Below, piece by piece: positions 1 to 8,087 of a stretch of 64,000 nucleotides of DNA (position 1 is the first letter of the stretch; every line of letters begins with the position of its first letter). Both the position numbers and the translations under genes were made by a program. The stretch is from Streptomyces filamentosus (GTDB taxonomy: Bacteria > Actinomycetota > Actinomycetes > Streptomycetales > Streptomycetaceae), in contig NZ_BNBE01000001.1 of assembly GCF_014654895.1 (NCBI RefSeq), forward strand, positions 2,951,001-3,015,000, in the 5' to 3' direction. The notes under the pieces were generated by a model. That model worked only from the letters and a program-made list of their open reading frames with translations, was not told where the DNA came from and ran no database searches.

Positions 1-882
1 ATCGCCATCGTCGCGGGCTTCCAGGGCGTGTCCCAGGACAAGAAGGACATCACCACGCTGGGCCGCGGCGGCTCGGACACGACGGCCGTGGCGCTCGCCG
101 CCGCGCTCGACGCCGAGGTGTGCGAGATCTACACCGACGTGGACGGCGTCTTCACCGCCGACCCGCGCGTGGTGAAGAAGGCGAAGAAGATCGACTGGAT
201 CTCCTTCGAGGACATGCTGGAGCTCGCCGCCTCCGGCTCCAAGGTGCTGCTGCACCGCTGCGTGGAGTACGCGCGCCGCTACAACATCCCGATCCACGTC
301 CGCTCGTCCTTCTCCGGACTCCAGGGCACGTGGGTCAGCAACGAACCGACAGGGGACAAGGTGGAGCAGGCCATCATCTCCGGTGTCGCCCACGACACCT
401 CCGAGGCGAAGATCACCGTCGTCGGCGTCCCGGACAAGCCGGGCGAGGCCGCGGCCATCTTCCGTGCCGTCGCGGACGCCGAGATCAACATCGACATGAT
501 CGTGCAGAACGTGTCGGCGGCCTCCACCGGCCTCACCGACATCTCCTTCACCCTCCCCAAGGCCGAGGGCCGCAAGGCCATCGACGCCCTGGAGAAGGCG
601 AAGGGCGACATCGGCTTCGACTCGCTGCGCTACGACGACCAGATCGGCAAGATCTCCCTCGTCGGCGCAGGCATGAAGACCAACCCCGGCGTGACCGCGG
701 ACTTCTTCCGCGCCCTGTCGGACGCGGGCGTCAACATCGAGCTCATCTCGACCTCCGAGATCCGCATCTCGGTCGTCACCCGCGCCGACGACGTCAACGA
801 GGCCGTGCGCGCCGTCCACTCCGCCTTCGGCCTGGACAGCGACTCGGACGAGGCCGTCGTCTACGGCGGCACCGGGCGCTGA
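1..882 (+). CDS. ask: Aspartate kinase, 3' part (5' end outside window)
   Basis: Phosphorylates L-aspartate, the first step to lysine, threonine, methionine and diaminopimelate; cytoplasmic. The frame is open from base 1 and encodes 293 C-terminal residues. The end of the kinase domain is visible in the [18 protein letters not shown] substrate-binding stretch near residue 20. Two ACT domains begin near residues 137 and 217, as in feedback-regulated aspartokinases. In this family an internal start often yields a separate beta subunit made of the ACT domains; I cannot confirm one here. A 14-bp stem hairpin follows 28 bases after the stop. In related Streptomyces asd usually comes next; it is absent here and a sigma-factor gene follows instead. 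Confidence 0.95.
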   Translation: MAIVAGFQGVSQDKKDITTLGRGGSDTTAVALAAALDAEVCEIYTDVDGVFTADPRVVKKAKKIDWISFEDMLELAASGSKVLLHRCVEYARRYNIPIHVRSSFSGLQGTWVSNEPTGDKVEQAIISGVAHDTSEAKITVVGVPDKPGEAAAIFRAVADAEINIDMIVQNVSAASTGLTDISFTLPKAEGRKAIDALEKAKGDIGFDSLRYDDQIGKISLVGAGMKTNPGVTADFFRALSDAGVNIELISTSEIRISVVTRADDVNEAVRAVHSAFGLDSDSDEAVVYGGTGR

Positions 883-1232
883 CCCGCCCCGCCCCACCCG
901 CTCCACCGCCCGCGCCCGGCCGTTCCCCACGGCCGGGCGCGGTCGTCGTATCCGATTGTGGTGGCTTCGTAGCATCTGTGAACATCCTGTGAGCAATTCG
1001 GCGGCGAATCCCCCTTGAACTGGGCTGATGCGGTGTCGGACGATGCTCTTCCCCCTTGCTGCAACTAGTGGTTGGACGGGGCGCGTCTCCGCGTTCACCC
1101 ACGGACGTGACGTGGAGCTCGCGAGGGAACGGGCAATGGGGGAGAACGGTTACGGATGAGGACGATCTGCGCGACGCGGGGAACGGCGGGACACCCGTAC
1201 AACCATTCCGGGGGAACACGAGTCCAACAGGC
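883..1232. other. Intergenic region between ask and sigma-factor gene
   Basis: About 350 bases without a convincing gene. It holds the ask terminator hairpin, then a less GC-rich stretch around 950-1020 that is the best place for the sigma operon promoter. The sigma reading frame stays open upstream to a TTG at 1056, but that extension lacks recognisable sigma sequence. Confidence 0.5.
910..942 (+). terminator. Hairpin terminator after ask
   Basis: Perfect 14-bp G+C-rich stem (910-923 with 929-942) and a 5-base loop, starting 28 bases after the ask stop. There is no U tract, which is normal for Streptomyces terminators. Confidence 0.75.
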
Positions 1233-1967
1233 GTGGCAGACGTACTCGACATTCCCGCGCTCTCCCCGCTCCGCGGGGCACGCACGGCCGTGCTCCCCCT
1301 GCGGAGCCCCGGTGCCGTCGCCGTGCCCGGACGCGGCGCCGCGGTCCGCCCGCTCGGACGTCCGCGCTCCCTCGACGGCCCGCCGGTGAGCACCGTCGTG
1401 CCCACCGAATCCCGCACGCGCGGAGTCAGCGGCATCCCCGCCCCGCGCAGGACCGCAGAGGACACGGCCGGCGCCGGCACCACCGTCGACCACCTCACCG
1501 AGACCTACCGCGTCCACTACCGGTCGCTCCTCGGCCTCGCCGCGCTCCTCCTCGACGACACCGCGTCCTGCGAGGACGTCGTCCAGGAGGCGTTCATCCG
1601 CGTCCACTCGGCCCGCCGGCGCGTCCGCGAGCCCGAGAAGACCCTCGCCTACCTGCGCCAGACCGTGGTCAACCTCTCCCGGTCCGCGCTGCGCCGCCGC
1701 ATCCTCGGCCTCAAGCTGCTGTCCAAGCCGATGCCGGACATGGCCAGCGCCGAGGAGGGGGCGTACGACCAGCTGGAGCGCGACGCCCTCATCAAGGCGA
1801 TGAAGGGCCTCCAGCGCCGCCAGCGCGAGGTCCTCGTGCTGCGCTACTTCGCCGACATGACGGAGGCCCAGGTCGCCGAGACCCTCGGGATCTCCCTCGG
1901 CTCCGTGAAGGCGTACGGTTCCCGGGGCATCGCGGCCCTGCGCGTCGTCATGGAGGCCAAGGCGTGA
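1233..1967 (+). CDS. ECF sigma factor, SigE-like family
   Basis: Directs RNA polymerase to specific promoters. From the GTG at 1233 it has 244 residues. Region 2 (DTASCEDVVQEAFIRVH) starts near residue 84 and region 4 with its helix-turn-helix (MTEAQVAETLGISLGSVKAY) near residue 195. The approximately 80 residues before region 2 are low-complexity and Pro/Arg/Ala rich. The start is uncertain: TTG 1056, GTG 1233 and GTG 1386 are all in frame; 1233 was chosen because a GGGGA stretch lies upstream and the protein length suits the family. The stop overlaps the next start (GTGA), so it is translationally coupled to the membrane protein that follows, which is the likely anti-sigma factor. Confidence 0.88.
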   Translation: MADVLDIPALSPLRGARTAVLPLRSPGAVAVPGRGAAVRPLGRPRSLDGPPVSTVVPTESRTRGVSGIPAPRRTAEDTAGAGTTVDHLTETYRVHYRSLLGLAALLLDDTASCEDVVQEAFIRVHSARRRVREPEKTLAYLRQTVVNLSRSALRRRILGLKLLSKPMPDMASAEEGAYDQLERDALIKAMKGLQRRQREVLVLRYFADMTEAQVAETLGISLGSVKAYGSRGIAALRVVMEAKA

Positions 1968-3235
1968 GCCCCCGACGGGAGGACGAGGAGAAGAAGCGGG
2001 ACGAGCGCGCCGGGGACGAGGGGCGCCACGACCCCGACGAACGCAGCGGACGCGTCGCGGAGCAGGGACGCGTCGGACGTGACGATCTGACGGGACGACT
2101 GATGACGGACTTCGAGCGCACCCCCGGCGAGGACGACGGGGAGGACGAGCTCGCGCTGCGGCGGCTGCTCCACGGCGCCGTCGCGGGGCTCGAACCCTCC
2201 ACGGACGCCCTCGACCACCTGAGGCACGCCGTCCCCGCCCGCCGCGCACGCAAGCGGCAGGCCCTCGTCGGCGCCGCCGCCGCGGCGGTCCTCGTCGGCA
2301 CCGCCGTCCCCGCCCTCGTCCACGTCGCGGGCTCCCCGGGGGTCACCGCCGCCCACCCGGTCAACGCCGTCCACGGACAGCAGGCCCAGGGCGGCACCGG
2401 CTCCGAGGCGGAGGCGGGCGGCCCCGCCGCCACCAAGGCGCCCGCCGACACGGTCTCTCCCACCAACGGCCCCACCCAGGGTCCCGGGGACAAGGACGGC
2501 ACCGGGCCCGGCCCCTCCGCCGGCCGCCCCGAGAAGGACCCCGGCACCGGCTCCGGCACGGCCGCGCGGTGCGCCGCGGACGTGCTCCGGTCGGCCGGGG
2601 CGTACAACAGCGGCCCCGACGCCACCGGCGTCGTCTACGGCGGTTTCACCGTCGTCAACGGCTCCGCCGCCGGCTGCCTGGTCGACGGCGACGGCCTGGT
2701 CTCCGTCTCCACCCGCGGCGCCGCCGACCCGGGCCGGATCGGCGTGGTGCGGCACAGCAACGGCGACCCGGCGACCGGCCTGCCCGACCCCTCGGCGGAG
2801 TCCTCCTCGGTGTTCCTCGCCCCCGGCGGCTCGTACCAGGTGAAGTTCGCCTGGGTGCCGAGCGAGACCTGCCCGTCCTTCAAGCCCCCCGTGGCGCCGG
2901 TCATCCCGACCACGCCGACCCCGACGCCGACCCCGCCGACGCCGACGGACACGGCCACCCCGACGCCCACCCCCACCGGGGACGGCGGCGGCGCGGTGGA
3001 GCCCACCCAGCCCACCCAGCCCACCGAGCCCACGACCACCGCCAACCCCGAGACCGGCACCGACACCGGCACGGGCACCGACAGCGGCGTGGCCGCCCAG
3101 CTCCTGCACGCCGGACCGGCCAAGGGCAGCGTCTCCGTCAGCCACACCGCGGAGCCCGGCGGCCCCACCCTGACCACGCTGATCCCCGACGCCTGCGCCG
3201 GGACGGTCTACCGGACGGGCCTCCTCCAGGGCTGA
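1964..3235 (+). CDS. Single-pass membrane protein, probable anti-sigma factor
   Basis: 423 residues. A charged cytoplasmic N-terminus (about 1-98) is followed by one hydrophobic segment near residues 99-118 (ALVGAAAAAVLVGTAVPALV), a Gly/Pro/Thr-rich region, a Thr-Pro repeat linker near 315-345, and a C-terminal extracytoplasmic part with paired cysteines (SETCPSF and DACAGTV). Start GTG 1964 overlaps the sigma-factor stop. An alternative start at ATG 2102 would keep the membrane topology. A cytoplasmic domain plus one membrane span directly downstream of an ECF sigma gene is the usual anti-sigma arrangement; I do not see a clear zinc-binding HxxxCxxC motif, so the role rests on context. Confidence 0.8.
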   Translation: MSPRREDEEKKRDERAGDEGRHDPDERSGRVAEQGRVGRDDLTGRLMTDFERTPGEDDGEDELALRRLLHGAVAGLEPSTDALDHLRHAVPARRARKRQALVGAAAAAVLVGTAVPALVHVAGSPGVTAAHPVNAVHGQQAQGGTGSEAEAGGPAATKAPADTVSPTNGPTQGPGDKDGTGPGPSAGRPEKDPGTGSGTAARCAADVLRSAGAYNSGPDATGVVYGGFTVVNGSAAGCLVDGDGLVSVSTRGAADPGRIGVVRHSNGDPATGLPDPSAESSSVFLAPGGSYQVKFAWVPSETCPSFKPPVAPVIPTTPTPTPTPPTPTDTATPTPTPTGDGGGAVEPTQPTQPTEPTTTANPETGTDTGTGTDSGVAAQLLHAGPAKGSVSVSHTAEPGGPTLTTLIPDACAGTVYRTGLLQG

Positions 3236-3242
3236 GCCTTCG

Positions 3243-3322
3243 CCCGGGGCGTGTGCGTACGGCTGAGGGGCCGCGGATCTCCGGAGATCCGCGGCCCCTC
3301 AGCCGTACGCACACGCCCCGGG
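3243..3322. terminator. 80-bp perfect palindrome, bidirectional terminator
   Basis: Two uninterrupted 40-base arms (3243-3282 and 3283-3322) are exact reverse complements with no loop. It lies between the stops of two convergent genes, 8 bases after one and 5 bases before the other, so it can end transcription from both sides. The arms are much longer than in the other terminators in this window. Confidence 0.85.
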
Positions 3323-3326
3323 GCGG

Positions 3327-4085
3327 TCAGCGCTCCGTCAGGCCCAGCGCCTCGTCGCGGGCGGCCTCCGCCTCCCGGCGCACCAGCCGGAACCACATGA
3401 AGACGACGAAGCCCGCGAAGACGAACCACTCCGCCGTGTAGCCGAGGTTCTGGAACGCCTTCGCGTCCAGGCCCGTGCCCGCCGCCGCGACCGCCGGCAC
3501 CGGCGTGAGGCCGGCGGGCGAGTCGGTGAGGGTGATCCACGCGTCGTAGACGTCGTCGTCCACCAGGTTCACCAGCGAGGCCGCGCTGATCATGCCGAGC
3601 TGCCCCTCGGGCAGGCCGCCCGCCGTGTGGACGCCCTTCGTGCCCTGGTTCTCCGACGCCTGGAGCGCGCCCACCGCCGTGACCTCGCCGGACGGCGGGG
3701 CCGGGGCCTCCGCGCCCGCCGGGAGCCAGCCCCGTACGACCGGCAGCGACCGGCCGCCGTCCGTCCGCAGCAGCGTCAGCACGTACGCGCCCGACTCGCC
3801 GTCCAGCGTGCGGTCCGGCACCAGGAACTGCTCCCCGTACCGCCCCCGGGCCTCGGCGACCCGGCCGGAGGTCTCCTTGTCCACCGGCAGCAGCGAGGCC
3901 AGCGGCGTGGCCCGCTGCGCGCTCGCGGCCGGCTTCCGCTCGGCCTCCTCGTGGGAGTCGACGCGATCCTCGAACTTGCCCAGCTGCCAGGTCCCCATGA
4001 AGACGCAGAAGGGGATGGCCAGCAGGACGAAGAGATTGATCCCCCACCAACGGGGGGTCCTCAGGAACCGGTACACGCCCCCCAC
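3327..4085 (-). CDS. SURF1 family protein
   Basis: SURF1-like proteins assist assembly and haem insertion of aa3-type cytochrome c oxidase in the membrane. The 252 residues show the family layout: an N-terminal membrane span near residues 14-30 followed by FMGTWQLGKFEDR (GxWQxxR-like motif), a long extracytoplasmic domain with the VVRGWLPAG motif, and a second membrane span near the C-terminus (EWFVFAGFVVFMWFRLVRR). Start GTG at 4085 is the first that gives the full first helix. It is convergent with the anti-sigma gene across the large palindrome. Oxidase genes are not in this window. Confidence 0.92.
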   Translation of the reverse strand: MGGVYRFLRTPRWWGINLFVLLAIPFCVFMGTWQLGKFEDRVDSHEEAERKPAASAQRATPLASLLPVDKETSGRVAEARGRYGEQFLVPDRTLDGESGAYVLTLLRTDGGRSLPVVRGWLPAGAEAPAPPSGEVTAVGALQASENQGTKGVHTAGGLPEGQLGMISAASLVNLVDDDVYDAWITLTDSPAGLTPVPAVAAAGTGLDAKAFQNLGYTAEWFVFAGFVVFMWFRLVRREAEAARDEALGLTER

Positions 4086-4189
4086 GGTACGGTGCCGGGC
4101 CCCGGGCCCCGCCGGGAGGGGCCGGAACGTCCCCCGGGGCGCCCGGGGGCTTCGACCCGGCGGGGGCGTGCCGCGCCCCGGCTCGGGGG

Positions 4190-4365
4190 CGGTGTGCCGG
4201 ACGCCGGGGCGTGCGCCGGGCGGTCAGGGCGTGGGCCGGGCCTCAGGGCGTGGGCCGGGCGGGTCAGGGCTCAGGGGCGTGCGCCGGGCGTCGGGGACGT
4301 GCCCCGCGCCTCAGGGGCGTGGGCCGCACTTCAGGGGTGTGTGCCGGGCATCGGCTCAGGCGCGC
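4190..4365. repeat. Degenerate GGGCGTG-GCCGGGC repeats
   Basis: The spacer between two minus-strand genes contains about eight imperfect copies of a G+C-rich unit built from GGGCGTG(G/C)GCCGGGC and TCAGGG, with irregular spacing of roughly 20-30 bases. It looks like slippage-derived spacer DNA; no coding potential was recognised. Confidence 0.6.
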
Positions 4366-4655
4366 GCGTCGGGTCTCAGGCGGATCACCGCGCGCCCGCC
4401 CGCCAGGTCCACCGTGGTCCGGCGCGGCGGCGCCCCGTCCTCCTCGTCGTCACGGAGCAGGAGGGCGCTCTGCCGCTCCTTCAGCTCGCTCTGCTTGCCG
4501 GGCGAGAAGGTGGCGTGCAGCTGCTCGAAGCCGGTCGAGGAGACCGTGCCCCGGCGCTTCCCGCGCCCGGTCATGCGCAGGAACTGGTCGGCGAAGGCGA
4601 TCGCGGTGAGCAGGATCACCAGACCGGGCAGCGTCACGAACACGGCGAACCCCAT
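4356..4655 (-). CDS. DUF6191-like small membrane protein
   Basis: 99 residues from ATG 4655. One N-terminal membrane helix (FAVFVTLPGLVILLTAIAFA) is followed by a basic patch and the conserved stretch SSTGFEQLHATFSPGKQSEL, then an acidic LLRDDEEDGAPP segment. This order matches the DUF6191 family of streptomycetes, function unknown. A longer frame reaches 4865, but the added part is Pro/Arg low complexity and contains no family sequence, so I chose the internal ATG. It is probably inserted in the membrane with its C-terminus in the cytoplasm. Confidence 0.82.
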   Translation of the reverse strand: MGFAVFVTLPGLVILLTAIAFADQFLRMTGRGKRRGTVSSTGFEQLHATFSPGKQSELKERQSALLLRDDEEDGAPPRRTTVDLAGGRAVIRLRPDARA

Positions 4656-4954
4656 GCCCCCAGGAGAACACGCCGCACCGACGGGGCGGAAGGGACGGAG
4701 GGCCGGGACCGCCCGGACCTCCGGGCGCACGTGGACCGGCGACACGGCCGCCTCGCCCGGGACGGATGCCCCGGTGCTCGTTCCCCTCCTCGGCGGATCA
4801 CCGGAAAACCTTGGTGATGGCCGCCGGAGCACCCCAGGATGTGGACCCAGGGCATGTGCCTTCACGCCGCCCTGGCACCGAATGACGGGGAGATCGGCCA
4901 GACGTCACCGCGCCCGGCGGCGGGTGGCGTCCGGGGAGCGGGAGACGTACGGGG
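4656..4954. other. Divergent intergenic region
   Basis: About 300 bases between the divergent DUF6191 and TPR-protein genes. It must hold promoters for both, but I see no convincing -10/-35 pair, operator or small gene. In particular there is no remnant of an NTPase domain upstream of the TPR protein. Confidence 0.4.
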
Positions 4955-6358
4955 ATGAGGACCATGGGGCGAGTGGCGGGGGAGCCACCCGAGGACGAGG
5001 TGCTGTGGGGCGAGCCGGTCGGCGCCGGGCAGCTCGCCGCCGCCGAGGAGGGGTACCAGGCCGCCGGGCCCGCCGAACGGCTGCTGTGGGAGCGGCTGTC
5101 GGTCTTCGAGGGCGCCTTCGACCGGCGGGCGGCGGAGGAGGTCTGCGGGTACGGGGCGCTGGCCGGTGCCGTCGGGCCGGTCCTGGACCGGCTGGCGTCC
5201 CTGGCGCTGCTGCCGGTGGACGACCTCTTCGACGGGGAGGACGGCGGCCCGCGCTTCTGGATGCCGCACGCCGTGCGGGCCGTCGGCGCCCGGCGGCTCA
5301 CCGCGCGGGGCGACCGCTGGGCCGTGGTCCTGCGGCACCGCGGGTGGTGCGTGCGGGTCGCCCGGCGGGCCGCCGAGTGGTGGCAGCGGGGCCGGCAGCT
5401 GGACGCCCGCGACCTGGCCCTGCGCGAACTCCCCGACCTGGCCGCCGGGATGGACCCGACGACGGCCCCGCTCTCGCCTTCCGACGAGACCGGCACGGCC
5501 CTGGAGATCGCGGTCTCGCTGTGGTTCCTGTGGGTGGCCTGCGGGCGGCTCGTCGAGGGCAGGACCCGGCTGCGGCACATCCTCTCCCTGCACCAGGGGC
5601 CGCCCCCCGCCCGGGCGCTGTGGCTCGCCGCCTTCCTGGAGCTGGAGATGGGCCGCCCGGAAGCCGCCGACCCGCTGCTCGTCCAGGCGTGGGCGGGCGC
5701 CGTGCGGGACGGCGACGACCACTGCCTGGGGCTCCTCGCCCATCTGCGCGGCGCCGTCGCCCTCTACCAGGGGCGGCCCCGGGCGGCGGCGGCCGAGTTC
5801 CGGGAGGCGCTGCGGCAGATCGGGGACGTGCCCGACTTCGGCCCCACCAGGGAGGCGTGCTGGGCGTCCCTTGCGCTCTGCTTCAGCCGCACCGACCCGG
5901 AGGCCGCGCAGGAGGCGCTGGACCGGCTGGAGCTGGAGGGGGCGGGGCGGCGGACCTGGGCGGGCCGCGACCTGTACGCCGACGCGTGGGCGCACCACGC
6001 CCGCGCCGAACTCCTCGCCTGGGACGGGGAACGGGCCCGCGCCGCCGAGCACGCCCGCCGGGCGCTCCGCGAGCACCTGCGGCTCGGCTCCGCGGTCGGC
6101 GCCGCCTGCGCGGCCGAACTCCTCGCCCAGATGCGGCTGCTCGACGGCCGCGCCGACCGGGCGGCCCATCTCCTGGGCGCCGTCGACCTGTTGCGCACCT
6201 CCGTCTTCGACACCTCCTACCGGCCGGGCAAGTACTGCACCGTGGCCCGGGCCCGCAGCGAGGAGGCGCTGCGGGAGCTGCTGGACGACCCGAAGCTGCG
6301 GGAGGCGTACGAAGAGGGCGCGCGGATCGGGCTGTTCGCGCTCTCGCGGGAGCGGTGA
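4955..6358 (+). CDS. TPR-type protein resembling the C-terminal half of a STAND regulator
   Basis: 467 residues. Residues about 40-90 (LLWERLSVFEGAFDRRAAEEVCG ... VLDRLASLALL, quoted in parts) look like the winged-helix segment that follows the NTPase in AfsR/COG3903-type STAND ATPases; the rest is Ala/Leu/Arg-rich helical repeats typical of the TPR-like arm of those regulators. There is no P-loop, no NB-ARC domain and no LuxR or SARP DNA-binding domain, and no decayed NTPase upstream. Either it is a stand-alone sensor/adaptor or a long-established truncation. ATG 4955 follows GGGAG; ATG 4964 is also possible. It is transcribed alone and followed by tandem repeats. Confidence 0.75.
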   Translation: MRTMGRVAGEPPEDEVLWGEPVGAGQLAAAEEGYQAAGPAERLLWERLSVFEGAFDRRAAEEVCGYGALAGAVGPVLDRLASLALLPVDDLFDGEDGGPRFWMPHAVRAVGARRLTARGDRWAVVLRHRGWCVRVARRAAEWWQRGRQLDARDLALRELPDLAAGMDPTTAPLSPSDETGTALEIAVSLWFLWVACGRLVEGRTRLRHILSLHQGPPPARALWLAAFLELEMGRPEAADPLLVQAWAGAVRDGDDHCLGLLAHLRGAVALYQGRPRAAAAEFREALRQIGDVPDFGPTREACWASLALCFSRTDPEAAQEALDRLELEGAGRRTWAGRDLYADAWAHHARAELLAWDGERARAAEHARRALREHLRLGSAVGAACAAELLAQMRLLDGRADRAAHLLGAVDLLRTSVFDTSYRPGKYCTVARARSEEALRELLDDPKLREAYEEGARIGLFALSRER

Positions 6359-6512
6359 CGGCGTGACGGCGCGACGGCTCCCGCGAGGGCGCGATGACGG
6401 CGTGACGGCGTGACGGCGTGACGGCGTGACGGCGGGTCGGCGGGTCGGCGTGACACCGCGACGACGGTGACAGCGATGACGACGGTGACGACGGTGACGA
6501 CGGTGACGACGG
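6359..6512. repeat. GACGGCGT / GACGGTGAC short tandem arrays
   Basis: Begins at the stop of the TPR gene. An 8-base unit GACGGCGT repeats about five times around 6394-6433, then a related 9-base unit GACGGTGAC repeats about four times at 6481-6512, with degenerate copies between. Pure slippage-type minisatellites; no spacer structure and no coding sense. Confidence 0.8.
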
Positions 6513-6629
6513 GGTCCGGTCCGGGCCGCGTCACCCGTCCGGGGTGGGGAGGGACGGGCCGGGGGAGAGTTGTCCACAGCTTCGTCCGCGGGCCGTCCGG
6601 GGCCGGGGACGGATGCCTACGATGACGGC

Positions 6630-7643
6630 ATGATCGCTTTCGGGGTGTCCGCCCTCTTCCTCCTGCTCTTCGGGGTCGGCCTGCTGCGCGACCGCCGCCG
6701 CTTCGGGAACGCGGTGTACCTCGGCCTCGCCGTCACCTTCCTCGGCCTCGGCCTGCTCTCGGCCGTCGACACCCTGCCGCCCGGCCTGACCGAGACGGTC
6801 CTCGTCCTCATCCTGCTGGTGCTGGGCCTGGGCCCGCTGGTCCTCGCCGGGCTGCTCTGCGCCAACGGCGTCAAGATGGTCCGCAAGGAGGGCAGACGCC
6901 CGGCCAACCTGCTGTCGCTGCTCGCCGGCCTCGGCATACTCGGCGTGTTCGCGCTGACGGTGGTCGCCGTCCTCCTGCGCTCCCGGGTGCTCGGCGTCGT
7001 CTCCGTCACCCTGCTCCTCGTCCTGGGCTACGTCTCCTTCCTCTTCGTCTGCTTCGTCGGGTACGCCTTCCTGTACGGCCGGATGCGGCTGCGCCGGGAC
7101 GCGGACTTCGTGGTGGTCCTCGGCTCCGGCCTGATCGGCGGCCGGCGGGTGCCGCCGCTGCTCGCGAGCCGGCTCGACCGGGGCCGGCAGGTGTACGAGC
7201 GGCTGGCCGCGCGCGGCGGGGGCGCGCCGCCGCTCCTCGTCGCCTCCGGCGGCCAGGGGCCGGACGAGGAGCTGCCGGAGTCCCACGCCATGGCCGCGTA
7301 CCTGGTCGAGCGGGGCTTCCCCGAGGAGCGGATCCGCCGCGAGGACCGCTCCCGCACCACCGAGGAGAACCTGCTGTTCAGCAAGGAGCTGATGGAGGCG
7401 GAGCGGCCGGGTGCCCACTGCGTGATCGTCACCAACAACTTCCACGCCTTCCGGGCCGCGCTGATGGCCCGGAAGGCGGGCGTGGACGGTCAGGTGGTGG
7501 GCTCGCCGACCGCCGCCTACTTCTGGCCGAGCGCCACGATCCGCGAGTTCGCCGCGGTCTTCCTGGAGTACCGCGCGGTCAACCTCACGGTCTGCGCGGT
7601 GCTCGTGGCCATCGGCTGCCTCGGCCTCGCCGTCACCGGGTGA
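6630..7643 (+). CDS. YdcF family (DUF218) membrane protein
   Basis: 337 residues from ATG 6630. About five hydrophobic helices fill residues 1-150, then a cytoplasmic or extracytoplasmic DUF218 domain begins at DADFVVVLGSGLIGG near residue 155, with ASGGQGPDE, SRTTEENL and VIVTNNFHAFRA as family landmarks, and a last membrane helix at the C-terminus (AVLVAIGCLGLAV). DUF218/YdcF proteins (SanA/ElyC relatives) are linked to envelope biogenesis and some bind nucleotides; substrate unknown. The open frame extends 60 bases further 5' but lacks a start with the membrane signature. A small gene follows after 134 bases. Confidence 0.9.
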   Translation: MIAFGVSALFLLLFGVGLLRDRRRFGNAVYLGLAVTFLGLGLLSAVDTLPPGLTETVLVLILLVLGLGPLVLAGLLCANGVKMVRKEGRRPANLLSLLAGLGILGVFALTVVAVLLRSRVLGVVSVTLLLVLGYVSFLFVCFVGYAFLYGRMRLRRDADFVVVLGSGLIGGRRVPPLLASRLDRGRQVYERLAARGGGAPPLLVASGGQGPDEELPESHAMAAYLVERGFPEERIRREDRSRTTEENLLFSKELMEAERPGAHCVIVTNNFHAFRAALMARKAGVDGQVVGSPTAAYFWPSATIREFAAVFLEYRAVNLTVCAVLVAIGCLGLAVTG

Positions 7644-7777
7644 CGGCCGGGGAGCCCCCGGACCGGGGCGGCCGCGCTTCCGGGCCGCCCGCCGGGCGGG
7701 CAGGCCCTACGCTGGAGGGACGGAGGTGCCCGAAGGCGCCGGCGGAGGCGCCCGGAGGCATCCGCGGAGGTGACCCC

Positions 7778-8059
7778 ATGAGGCGACGCCACCACTTCCA
7801 CATCGACTACCGGGGCCATTCGGTCTCGGCGACCGTGGAGACCGGTCTGCGGCCCGTGGTCGAGGTCCTGGTCGACGGCAAGGAGACCGGGCACGCGACG
7901 ACCCGGGACGATCGGCCGGTGGCGGTCCCGATCGAGCTGCCGACGGACCCGCCGACCCCCGCGACCGTGCGCGCCACCCCGGGCCCGGGGGTGCCCCGCT
8001 GCCTCCTGCTCGCCGAGGACGGCGCGGACCCGCACGTCATGCCGCCCCGCCTCTACTGA
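7778..8059 (+). CDS. Hypothetical small protein
   Basis: 93 residues from ATG 7778, with a strong GGAGG ribosome site 8 bases upstream that decides the start over the upstream in-frame GTG. The N-terminus is His/Arg rich (MRRRHHFHIDYRGHSVSATV), followed by beta-strand-like segments and a Pro/Thr-rich tail. No membrane span or known motif. Transcribed with the YdcF gene upstream and convergent with the kinase gene. I do not recognise the family. Confidence 0.65.
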   Translation: MRRRHHFHIDYRGHSVSATVETGLRPVVEVLVDGKETGHATTRDDRPVAVPIELPTDPPTPATVRATPGPGVPRCLLLAEDGADPHVMPPRLY

Positions 8060-8087
8060 GGGCCCCGGGCCGGCGCGGGCGCCCGGC

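Noticed and set aside
1056..1232. N-terminal extension of the sigma factor from TTG 1056
   Set aside because: Extension has no sigma-family sequence and includes the probable promoter region; GTG 1233 preferred.
3592..6366. 924-residue open frame on the plus strand
   Set aside because: Antisense or shifted shadow of SURF1, DUF6191 and the TPR gene; translation is Arg/Gly/Pro-rich without any family motif.
6359..6512. Possible CRISPR array
   Set aside because: Units of 8-9 bases in direct contact, no spacers and no cas genes.
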